From contig JBEBBW010000021.1 in assembly GCA_041158165.1 (NCBI GenBank), positions 1-28,753 of the forward strand: a stretch of DNA of 28,753 nucleotides. Direction: 5' to 3'. The DNA comes from TMED14 sp041158165 (GTDB lineage: Bacteria > Bacteroidota > Bacteroidia > Flavobacteriales > Schleiferiaceae). The notes below the pieces were generated by a model that was not told the origin of the DNA, made no database searches, and saw nothing but the letters and a program-made list of their open reading frames with translations. Made by a program: the position numbers and the translations under genes. The first letter of the stretch is position 1. The number at the start of each line of letters is the position of its first letter. Of the stretch, positions 14,600 through 21,123 are shown piece after piece.

Positions 14600-14631
14600 T
14601 AACTAGCTAACTAGCTACCTAGCTACCTCGC
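14600..14631 (-). repeat. Octamer tandem array, 4 units, spanning the galE stop codon
   Basis: Minus strand units: GCGAGGTA (inside galE), GCTAGGTA, GCTAGTTA, GCTAGTTA, then a degenerate GTTAGCTC. The galE stop TAG (14625-14623) is made of the TA of unit 1 and the G of unit 2, the same phase as at 10605-10607. No strong terminator hairpin is seen between here and 14512. Confidence 0.85.
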
Positions 14632-15636
14632 CAATGCCAGCTGCCAGCGCCACGCGTCAGCCATGGCTTCGTCAAGCGTTTTTTGGGCCGTCCATCCGAG
14701 GACTTCGGTGGCGCGCAGGGTGTCGGCATAGGCGGCGATGACGTCTCCGGCGCGGCGCGGCGCGAAGCTCCACTGCAGGGAGGCTCCAGTGGCGCGCTCG
14801 AAGGATTGAATCACTTCGAGGACGGTGGAGCCTTCTCCGGTTCCGAGGTTAAATACTTCAAACGCTTCTACCATGGAAGCGTTTAAAATGCGCTCCAAGG
14901 CCACGACGTGGGCGGCGGCGAGGTCCACGACGTGGATGTAGTCGCGAATGGCGGTTCCGTCGCGGGTCGGGTAGTCGCTGCCGAAGACTTGAAGGGGTCC
15001 GCGCAAGCCCGCCGCGCTCTGGGTAATGAACGGAACCAGGTTCTGGGGCACGCCGAGCGGAAGCTCGCCAATGCGCGCCGAATGGTGCGCGCCGATCGGG
15101 TTAAAGTAGCGCAAGGCGATCACCTTGAGGCCAAAGGCCCGCACGGCGTCGCGGAGCACCTCCTCGCCCACCTGCTTGGTGTTGCCGTAGGGCGACTCCG
15201 CGGGCTTGATGGGCGCGGTCTCGGGAATGGGAAGGCTGTCGGCCTGGCCGTAGACAGTGCACGACGAGCTGAAGATGAGCCCGCACTGGGGGTGCGCACG
15301 CTGGTAATCAAGCAGGTTGAGCAGCGAGTCGAGGTTGTTGCGGTAGTACGCAATGGGCTCGGCCACGCTCTCCCCCACCGCTTTGTGGGCGGCAAAGTGA
15401 ATGATTCCGTCGAATTGGCGGTCGGCGAGGAAGGCCTCGGTCGCGGCACGGTCGGCCAAATCGACATTGACCCACTCAGGGCGGACGCCCGAAATCGCTT
15501 CAATGCCGTCGAGCACTTCGGCCCGGGTGTTGTTGAGGTTGTCGGCCAAAACCACACGGTATCCGCGGGCAATCAGGTCCACGGCGGTGTGGGAGCCGAT
15601 GTAGCCGAGGCCGCCGGTTACGAGTACAGACTTCAC
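14623..15636 (-). CDS. galE: UDP-glucose 4-epimerase family enzyme
   Basis: Interconverts UDP-hexoses, or possibly UDP-pentoses, by C4 oxidation and reduction with bound NAD. The 337-residue protein has GGLGYIGSH (8-16), FSSSCTVYG with the catalytic Ser near 125, and YGNTK (Y150, K154). The C-terminal DPTRDGTAIRDYIHVVDLA-type segment (here YPTRDGTAIRDYIHVVD) is diagnostic of GalE. The start is GTG at 15636, forming a GTGA overlap with the stop of the UDP-xylose synthase gene. That context raises the possibility of UDP-xylose/UDP-arabinose 4-epimerisation instead of, or besides, UDP-glucose/UDP-galactose. It is the last gene of the operon and its stop lies in an octamer array. Confidence 0.92.
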   Translation of the reverse strand: MKSVLVTGGLGYIGSHTAVDLIARGYRVVLADNLNNTRAEVLDGIEAISGVRPEWVNVDLADRAATEAFLADRQFDGIIHFAAHKAVGESVAEPIAYYRNNLDSLLNLLDYQRAHPQCGLIFSSSCTVYGQADSLPIPETAPIKPAESPYGNTKQVGEEVLRDAVRAFGLKVIALRYFNPIGAHHSARIGELPLGVPQNLVPFITQSAAGLRGPLQVFGSDYPTRDGTAIRDYIHVVDLAAAHVVALERILNASMVEAFEVFNLGTGEGSTVLEVIQSFERATGASLQWSFAPRRAGDVIAAYADTLRATEVLGWTAQKTLDEAMADAWRWQLALAR

Positions 15637-16616
15637 TTGCTGTAGGCTTTAAAGTCGCGGTGCTCCTGCTTGTAAAGCAAGTCGTCGGGCAGGTTGCGGA
15701 AGGCGTCGTAGGTGATCTTCAGGCCTTCGGCGCGGCTGACCTTGGGTTCCCAACCGAGGATCTCGCGGGCCTTGGTGATGTCGGGCTGGCGCTGGGTGGG
15801 GTCGTCTTTGGGCAGGGGCTTGTAGACGACTTTTTGGTCGGTGCCGGTGAGCTTGATGATTTCTTCGGCAAACTGCGCAATGGTAATTTCGTCGGGGTTT
15901 CCGACGTTGACCGGGTAGGGGTAGTCGCTCAGGAGCAGGCGGTAGATGCCCTCGACGAGGTCGTCAACGTAGCAGAAGCTGCGGGTCTGGCTTCCGTCGC
16001 CAAAGACGGTGAGGTCTTCGCCGCGCAGTGCTTGGCCGATGAAGGCGGGCAGCACACGGCCGTCGTTGAGGCGCATGCGCGGCCCGTAGGTGTTGAAAAT
16101 CCGCACAATGCGGGTTTCGAGGCCGTGGTAGGTGTGGTAGGCCATCGTCATGGCCTCTTGGAAGCGCTTGGCCTCGTCGTAGACGCCGCGCGGACCGACT
16201 GGGTTCACGTTGCCCCAGTACTCCTCGGTTTGGGGGTGCACGAGCGGGTCGCCGTAGACTTCTGAGGTCGAAGCCACGAGAATCCGCGCCTTTTTGGCCA
16301 GGGCGAGGCCGAGGCAGTTGTGGGTTCCGAGCGAACCCACTTTAAGCGTTTGAATCGGAATCTTCAGGTAGTCGATCGGCGAAGCCGGCGACGCGAAGTG
16401 AAGGATGTAGTCCAGCGGCCCGTTGAGGTGAATGTGGGTGCTGACGTCGTGGTGCACAAACGAAAACTGGGGCAAGCCCTGAAGGTGTTCCAGGTTGCGC
16501 AGGTCGCCCGTGATTAAGTTGTCCATGGCGACGACCTCGTAGCCCTCGCGAATGAAGCGGTCGCACAAGTGCGAGCCCAGGAAGCCGGCCGCGCCGGTAA
16601 TGAGAATTCGAGGCAT
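15633..16616 (-). CDS. uxs: UDP-glucuronate decarboxylase (UDP-xylose synthase)
   Basis: Converts UDP-glucuronate to UDP-xylose through a 4-keto intermediate, using tightly bound NAD. The 327-residue protein has GAAGFLGSHLCDR (8-20), ASTSEVYGDPLVHPQ (catalytic Thr/Ser and E119), YDEAKR (Y146, K150) and RIFNTYGPRMRLNDGRV, a combination characteristic of UXS. It starts 4 nt after the stop of UDP-glucose dehydrogenase, which makes its substrate, and overlaps the epimerase gene by 4 nt (GTGA). The three genes form a contiguous pathway from UDP-glucose. Confidence 0.95.
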   Translation of the reverse strand: MPRILITGAAGFLGSHLCDRFIREGYEVVAMDNLITGDLRNLEHLQGLPQFSFVHHDVSTHIHLNGPLDYILHFASPASPIDYLKIPIQTLKVGSLGTHNCLGLALAKKARILVASTSEVYGDPLVHPQTEEYWGNVNPVGPRGVYDEAKRFQEAMTMAYHTYHGLETRIVRIFNTYGPRMRLNDGRVLPAFIGQALRGEDLTVFGDGSQTRSFCYVDDLVEGIYRLLLSDYPYPVNVGNPDEITIAQFAEEIIKLTGTDQKVVYKPLPKDDPTQRQPDITKAREILGWEPKVSRAEGLKITYDAFRNLPDDLLYKQEHRDFKAYSK

Positions 16617-16620
16617 AGAA

Positions 16621-17937
16621 TTAGAGGACGCCGATTCCGGAATAGGTGAAGCCCAGCGCGCGCAATTCGCTGCCGCTGAAAATGTTGCGGCCGTCGAAGA
16701 CCACGGGCTGGCGAAGAGCGTCCTTCACGCGGCTCCAGTTGGGCACGCGGAACTCGCTCCACTCGGTGATCAGCAGCAGGGCGTCGGCGCCGGTCAGGGC
16801 CTGGTAGGCGTCGGCGGCGTAGGTGATGCGGTCCTGCAGCTGGTGCTTGGCCTCCTCCATCGCCACGGGGTCGTAGGCGGTGACGGTGGCTCCGAGCGCC
16901 ATCAGGGCTTCGGCGATGACTACTGAAGGGGCCTCGCGCATGTCGTCGGTCTGGGGTTTGAAGCTCAGGCCCCAGAAGGCAAAGTGCTTGCCGCGCAGGT
17001 CGCTGCCGAAGTGGGCCTTGATCTTGGTGACCATTACGCTCTTTTGAGCGTCGTTGACGGCCTCGACGGCCTCGAGGATGCGCATCGTGTAGCCCTGCTC
17101 CTTGGCGGTGCGCGCCAGGGCCTTGACGTCTTTGGGGAAGCAGCTTCCGCCGTAGCCAATGCCCGGGTAAATAAACTTGGTACCGATGCGCGGATCGCTT
17201 CCGATGCCCTTGCGGACCTGGTTGACGTCGGCGCCCATGATTTCGCACAGGTTGGCAATGTCGTTCATGAACGAAATCTTGGTGGCCAGCATGGCGTTGG
17301 CGGCGTACTTGGTCATTTCGGCCGACGGAATGTCCATAAAGAGCACCGGGTGGCCGTTGAGGGTGAAGGGCTTGTAGAGGCGAGCAAGGACGTCTTGGGC
17401 GCGCTCGGACTCTACGCCGCAGACGATGCGGTCAGGCTTCATGAAGTCGTCGATGGCCGCACCTTCTTTGAGAAATTCGGGGTTGGACGCCACGTCGTAG
17501 GTCAGGTTGGACCCGCGGGCGTCGAGGGCCGCGCGCAGCGCTCCGCGCACCTTTTCGGCCGTACCCACGGGCACCGTGCTCTTAGTGATCACCACCAGGT
17601 AGTCGGTCATGGTGCGGCCGATGCCGTCGGCCACGGCCAGCACGTACTGCAGGTCGGCGCTGCCGTCTTCGCCCGGAGGCGTGCCCACCGCGATGAACGC
17701 CGCTTCGGAACCCTGAATCGAGGCCGCGAGGTCCGTCGAAAAGTGCAGGCGCCCGGCGGCCACGTTGCGCGCCACCACGGCGTCGAGGCCCGGCTCGTAG
17801 ATCGGCAAAATCCCCTTGTGGAGGTTGGCGATCTTGGCTTCGTTGACGTCCACGCAGGTGACGTCCATGCCGACGTCGCTCAAGCAGGCGCCGGTGACCA
17901 GACCGACGTAGCCGGTTCCAACTACGGTGATTTTCAT
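16621..17937 (-). CDS. ugd: UDP-glucose 6-dehydrogenase
   Basis: Oxidises UDP-glucose to UDP-glucuronate with two NAD. The 438-residue protein has the N-terminal Rossmann motif GTGYVG (7-12), YEPGLD near 48, NPEFLKEG (152-159), and the catalytic cysteine in YGGSCFPKD (C266). The C-terminal UDP-binding domain has FWGLSFKPQTDDMREAPS. The ATG at 17937 overlaps the TGA of the upstream aminotransferase gene (ATGA), so translation is coupled. The family also contains UDP-GlcNAc and UDP-ManNAc dehydrogenases, but the sequence and the adjacent UDP-glucuronate decarboxylase favour UDP-glucose. Confidence 0.94.
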   Translation of the reverse strand: MKITVVGTGYVGLVTGACLSDVGMDVTCVDVNEAKIANLHKGILPIYEPGLDAVVARNVAAGRLHFSTDLAASIQGSEAAFIAVGTPPGEDGSADLQYVLAVADGIGRTMTDYLVVITKSTVPVGTAEKVRGALRAALDARGSNLTYDVASNPEFLKEGAAIDDFMKPDRIVCGVESERAQDVLARLYKPFTLNGHPVLFMDIPSAEMTKYAANAMLATKISFMNDIANLCEIMGADVNQVRKGIGSDPRIGTKFIYPGIGYGGSCFPKDVKALARTAKEQGYTMRILEAVEAVNDAQKSVMVTKIKAHFGSDLRGKHFAFWGLSFKPQTDDMREAPSVVIAEALMALGATVTAYDPVAMEEAKHQLQDRITYAADAYQALTGADALLLITEWSEFRVPNWSRVKDALRQPVVFDGRNIFSGSELRALGFTYSGIGVL

Positions 17938-19088
17938 GACTTCAAAAAGGATTTAATGGCTTGGATAATAAGATCTTGAGTGTCCGGACTCAGCTCGGTA
18001 TGCATGGGCAGCGAGAGCACTTCGGCACAGAGCTGCTCGGCGACCGGAAAGCACCCGTCGGGGTAGCGCTCCGACCGATACGCCAGCTGGCGGTGCAGCG
18101 GCAGCGGGTAGTAAATCATGGTCGGAATTCCGAGGACCTTGAGGTGCTCGGCCAGCGCGTCGCGGCGTCCGTGGGCGACCCGAAGGGTATACTGGTGAAA
18201 GACGTGGGTCGATTCCGGGCGGCGGACCGGTGTTTGAATGCCTGGGACCCCGGCGAGTCCCGCATCGTAGCGGTCGGCAGCGGCTTGGCGGGCGGCGGCG
18301 TAGCCGTCGAGGTGGCGCAGCTTCACGCGAAGCACCGCGGCCTGCAGCGTGTCCAGGCGGCTGTTGCAGCCCACCACGTCGTGGCGGTACTTGACTTTTT
18401 GGCCGTGGTTGGCGACCATGCGAATTCGTTCCGCGAGCGCGGCGTCGCGGGTAAATATCGCCCCACCGTCGCCCATGCAACCCAGGTTTTTCGACGGAAA
18501 AAAGCTCGTGCAGCCCACGGTTCCGAGGGTTCCGAGGGCGAGGGTGCGGCCGTCGCGCAGCGTGTAGCGGGCCCCAAGGGCCTGGGCGGTGTCTTCGACC
18601 ACGGGGATTCCGCGCTCGTTCGCCAGTTCCAGCAGCGCGTCCATGGCTGCGCCCTGCCCGTACAAGTGCACCGGCACAATGGCCTTGGTCCGCGGAGTCA
18701 CCGCCGCGCGCACCTGGTCAAGGTCGAGTGAAAACGTTCCGGGTTCCACGTCCACGAGGACCGGAGTGAGCCCGAGTAGCGCAATTACCTCAGCCGTAGC
18801 CACATAGGTAAAGGTCGCTGTAATGACTTCGTCGCCCGGCTGCAGGCCGAGGACCATCAACGCAATTTGGAGGGCGTCAGTTCCGTTGGCGCAGGGGATG
18901 GTGTGCACGCCATCACCCAAGTAGGCGCTGAGTTCGCTGGCAAAAGTCGCCACGTCAGGACCCTGAATGTAGTGGGCCTGGTGGCTGGCGCGAAGCAGGG
19001 CTTCGTCGAGTTCAGATTGGATGCGCGCATGCTGACCCACGAGGTCAACCATGGGAATCGGCGGGTGGAACGGCAGGTGCTGGGCCAT
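17934..19088 (-). CDS. PLP-dependent sugar-nucleotide aminotransferase (DegT/DnrJ/EryC1/StrS, WbpE-like)
   Basis: Transfers an amino group to a keto sugar nucleotide. The 384-residue protein shows the family pattern: IPMVDLVGQHARI, NGTDALQIALM (68-78), GDEVIT, VPVHLYGQ, VEDTAQALGA (D166, Q169) and the PLP lysine in FFPSKNLGCMGDGGA (K200). It most resembles WbpE/WlbC-type 3-aminotransferases, which act on UDP-3-keto-GlcNAcA, yet no WbpA/WbpB partner is present. Its substrate is therefore uncertain; a keto sugar derived from UDP-glucuronate or UDP-xylose is another option. The start at 19088 is set by TACCTTTG 6 nt upstream. An open frame continues upstream to 19370 but lies past the promoter and antisense to the next gene. 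Confidence 0.9.
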   Translation of the reverse strand: MAQHLPFHPPIPMVDLVGQHARIQSELDEALLRASHQAHYIQGPDVATFASELSAYLGDGVHTIPCANGTDALQIALMVLGLQPGDEVITATFTYVATAEVIALLGLTPVLVDVEPGTFSLDLDQVRAAVTPRTKAIVPVHLYGQGAAMDALLELANERGIPVVEDTAQALGARYTLRDGRTLALGTLGTVGCTSFFPSKNLGCMGDGGAIFTRDAALAERIRMVANHGQKVKYRHDVVGCNSRLDTLQAAVLRVKLRHLDGYAAARQAAADRYDAGLAGVPGIQTPVRRPESTHVFHQYTLRVAHGRRDALAEHLKVLGIPTMIYYPLPLHRQLAYRSERYPDGCFPVAEQLCAEVLSLPMHTELSPDTQDLIIQAIKSFLKS

Positions 19089-19094
19089 AAAGGG

Positions 19095-19102
19095 CAAAGG
19101 TA
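19095..19102 (-). promoter_or_regulatory. -7 promoter element of the sugar-nucleotide operon
   Basis: TACCTTTG on the minus strand, a perfect TAnnTTTG match, 6 nt before the aminotransferase ATG. A transcription start at or next to the start codon is predicted. Confidence 0.7.
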
Positions 19103-19141
19103 ACCCACGCCGAGGGCGTAGCATAGGCCGTGTGCTTTGCC

Positions 19142-19149
19142 TAACTTCG
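19142..19149 (+). promoter_or_regulatory. -7-like element of the outer-membrane protein-kdtA unit
   Basis: TAACTTCG, one mismatch to TAnnTTTG, 4 nt before the ATG at 19154. It faces away from the element at 19095-19102 within a 65-bp divergent intergenic region. Confidence 0.45.
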
Positions 19150-19153
19150 CGGC

Positions 19154-19915
19154 ATGCGCATTTTTTCTGCACTTTGGGTCCTTGCCCTCGGAATCCTGTC
19201 GGCGCCGGCGTTTGGACAGGAAATTCCGCGGATTCGGATCCACATCGCCCCAGGTATCGAAGCGCCACTTGGCGCATGGCGCGCAGACTACGGAAACAGC
19301 GCCAAGGTCCGCGTCCGCGGCGACCTAAGCCTGACCCAGCGGGACTACGTCTGGGCCGAATACGGTGCACGTTTTAGTGGCGGAGTGCGCAACACCGACC
19401 AAATTTTAGCGTTTTTGATGAACGAAGACGGCTACATCATGGGCAACGATGGAAGCCCCGCCTTGGTTCGCCTTGAAGGCCGCGGAAGCAGCGCTGCACT
19501 GGGCTACGGCCGCCGGTTTTGGATGCACAACGCGCATTCCATGGCTGTCGAAGCAGGCGCCGACGCCGTCGCCCACAAGATTTGGTTCAACAATTCCGGC
19601 GGCGTGCCGATGCTCACCAAGCCCTACGTGTATGGCCTTGACCGGATGCGCCAAGGTCTGGGCGCCCAAGCCGCGCTGCGCTACAGCCATGCCGACCCCA
19701 ACGACGTCATCAACTTTACGGTCGCTGTTCGTGCCGGAATGGCCCGAACCCACGACGTGCGCGGCACTTACTACGGCGGAAACCCGCCCTCCCCCACGCC
19801 GCAATGGGACGGTTTTGTCGGCCTCGAGCTGAGCTGGTTCTTGCCTTTGGGCGAGAAATTGAGCACCTCGGCTCCCGCCGTACCCAACCAACCCAAGATT
19901 CGCTACTATCAGTGA
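19154..19915 (+). CDS. Predicted outer-membrane beta-barrel protein
   Basis: A 253-residue protein with a signal peptide (MRIFSALWVLALGILSAPAFGQ). The mature part alternates hydrophobic and polar residues with aromatic girdle positions (VWAEYGARFSGGV, AALGYGRRFWM, GFVGLELSWFLPLGE), as in 8-10-stranded outer-membrane barrels. The last predicted strand is followed by a short Pro-rich tail ending KIRYYQ. No family name is recognised. Its TGA stop overlaps the GTG start of kdtA (GTGA), so it is co-translated with Kdo transferase, perhaps reflecting shared outer-membrane assembly. The start is supported by the -7-like element 4 nt upstream. Confidence 0.75.
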   Translation: MRIFSALWVLALGILSAPAFGQEIPRIRIHIAPGIEAPLGAWRADYGNSAKVRVRGDLSLTQRDYVWAEYGARFSGGVRNTDQILAFLMNEDGYIMGNDGSPALVRLEGRGSSAALGYGRRFWMHNAHSMAVEAGADAVAHKIWFNNSGGVPMLTKPYVYGLDRMRQGLGAQAALRYSHADPNDVINFTVAVRAGMARTHDVRGTYYGGNPPSPTPQWDGFVGLELSWFLPLGEKLSTSAPAVPNQPKIRYYQ

Positions 19916-21108
19916 GCCTGCAGGGGTTGGTCTTTGGCGCCGCGAGCCATGTGGCCGCGCTTGGAGGCCACCGCGCCGCCCGAGATTGGTGGACGGGGCG
20001 GCTGATCCCTGCCCCCGAGGGGCCCTTTGACCTTTGGATTCACGGCGCTTCGTGGGGTGAGTTTTGGATGCTCGAACCGCTCGTTCGCTCCTTCGCCGGC
20101 TCGGGCAAACGGGTACTCGTGACGTTTTTTTCGCCAAGCGGAATGCGCGGATGGGCACGCTACGTAGCGCCCGAGGGGATCGTAGCCTGCCTTGCCCCGC
20201 CCGACTTCCAACCCTACGTTCGGCGGTTTGTCGATCGGGTCCAACCAAAGGCCCTGCTCGTGCTGCAGACCGACCTCTGGCCCACCATGGTTTTGGCGTG
20301 CCGTCGGCGCGGAATTCCCTTTGGCGTAGCCTTTGCCCACGTCCCTCCGGAGCACCGCTGGTGGTCGCTCACGGGACTTGGGGACCGCAAGCTCCTTCGA
20401 GGAGCCCACTTCGTGGGGCTGCAGCATTCCTCGGGCCTCGCGCCGGCCCAAAAAGCAGGCCTGAAGGCCCTTGTATTGGGCGACGGACGCTTTGACGCCG
20501 CCGCCGCACGCATTGGACGCGGCGAGGGCCCTCTGCCCGGCTGGGGTCGGTTCCGGGACCTGCGCCCGTTGCTTGTGGTGGGATCGTCGTGGCCCGAAGA
20601 CGAAGCCATCTGGCTACCGGTGCTGATGCGCCGCACTCACTGGAAGTTTGTATTTGCCCCCCACAATCCCGTGCGCGCCGACGAGGTCATTGAGCGCCTT
20701 CCGATGCCCGCGCTGCGAAGCAGCGCGTGGGGCACCTACCGCGACGCGCAGCTCGAAGAGGCGCGCGTCGTGGTCGTCGACCAAATTGGCCAACTCTTTG
20801 GCCTGTACGGTGGGGCCCAAGCCGCCTTTGTGGGCGGCGCCTTCAAGCAAGGACTTCACAATATTATTGAGCCATTGGCGTGGGGACTTCCGGTTGCGTT
20901 TGGCCCCATGCTCGGCAGGCACTGGGAGGCGCACGATGCCCTGCGCGACGGCGTCGCCGAAACCGTGGCGAGCACCGACCAGGCCTTGGCCTGGTTGGAC
21001 CGGAATGAGTCCACGCCGGCGAATGCCGCGTGGGCGGAGCGCCAAAAAGGCGCACTTCGCGCCCTTGAAGCGCAACTCACGCTGCTCAATCAAGTTGCTA
21101 GTAACTAG
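19912..21108 (+). CDS. waaA: 3-deoxy-D-manno-octulosonic acid (Kdo) transferase
   Basis: Transfers Kdo from CMP-Kdo to lipid A precursor at the inner membrane. The 398-residue GT30 enzyme has an N-terminal membrane-associated helix (LQGLVFGAASHVAALG) and IHGASWGEFWMLEPLV, matching the conserved SxGE with the catalytic Glu (E50). Further matches are VLVTFFSPSGMRG, LQTDLWPTM, VVGSSWPEDE, FAPHNPVRADEV and GGAFKQGLHNIIEPLAWGLP. I chose the GTG at 19912, which overlaps the preceding stop as GTGA and gives the family-like N-terminus. The frame is open further upstream to 19804, inside the barrel-protein gene. Its stop codon shares the palindrome CTAG with the stop of the convergent oligopeptidase gene. 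Confidence 0.93.
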   Translation: MSLQGLVFGAASHVAALGGHRAARDWWTGRLIPAPEGPFDLWIHGASWGEFWMLEPLVRSFAGSGKRVLVTFFSPSGMRGWARYVAPEGIVACLAPPDFQPYVRRFVDRVQPKALLVLQTDLWPTMVLACRRRGIPFGVAFAHVPPEHRWWSLTGLGDRKLLRGAHFVGLQHSSGLAPAQKAGLKALVLGDGRFDAAAARIGRGEGPLPGWGRFRDLRPLLVVGSSWPEDEAIWLPVLMRRTHWKFVFAPHNPVRADEVIERLPMPALRSSAWGTYRDAQLEEARVVVVDQIGQLFGLYGGAQAAFVGGAFKQGLHNIIEPLAWGLPVAFGPMLGRHWEAHDALRDGVAETVASTDQALAWLDRNESTPANAAWAERQKGALRALEAQLTLLNQVASN

Positions 21109-21123
21109 TTGCTCGTTGCGAGC
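21094..21123. repeat. Octamer-related repeat at overlapping convergent stop codons
   Basis: GTTGCTAGTAACTAGTTGCT followed by CGTTGCGAGC. It is a variant of the GCTAGTTA family with the palindrome AACTAGTT (21103-21110). It holds both TAG stops, plus strand 21106-21108 and minus strand 21107-21105, so the two genes overlap by 4 bp and both end in Ser-Asn-stop. GCTCG-TTG-CGAGC could form a small hairpin. No intrinsic terminator with a U-tract is visible for either gene. Confidence 0.6.

Noticed and set aside
17934..19088. Firm assignment of the aminotransferase as WbpE
   Set aside because: Sequence is WbpE-like but the required dehydrogenase, oxidase and acetyltransferase partners are not in the window, and ugd looks specific for UDP-glucose.
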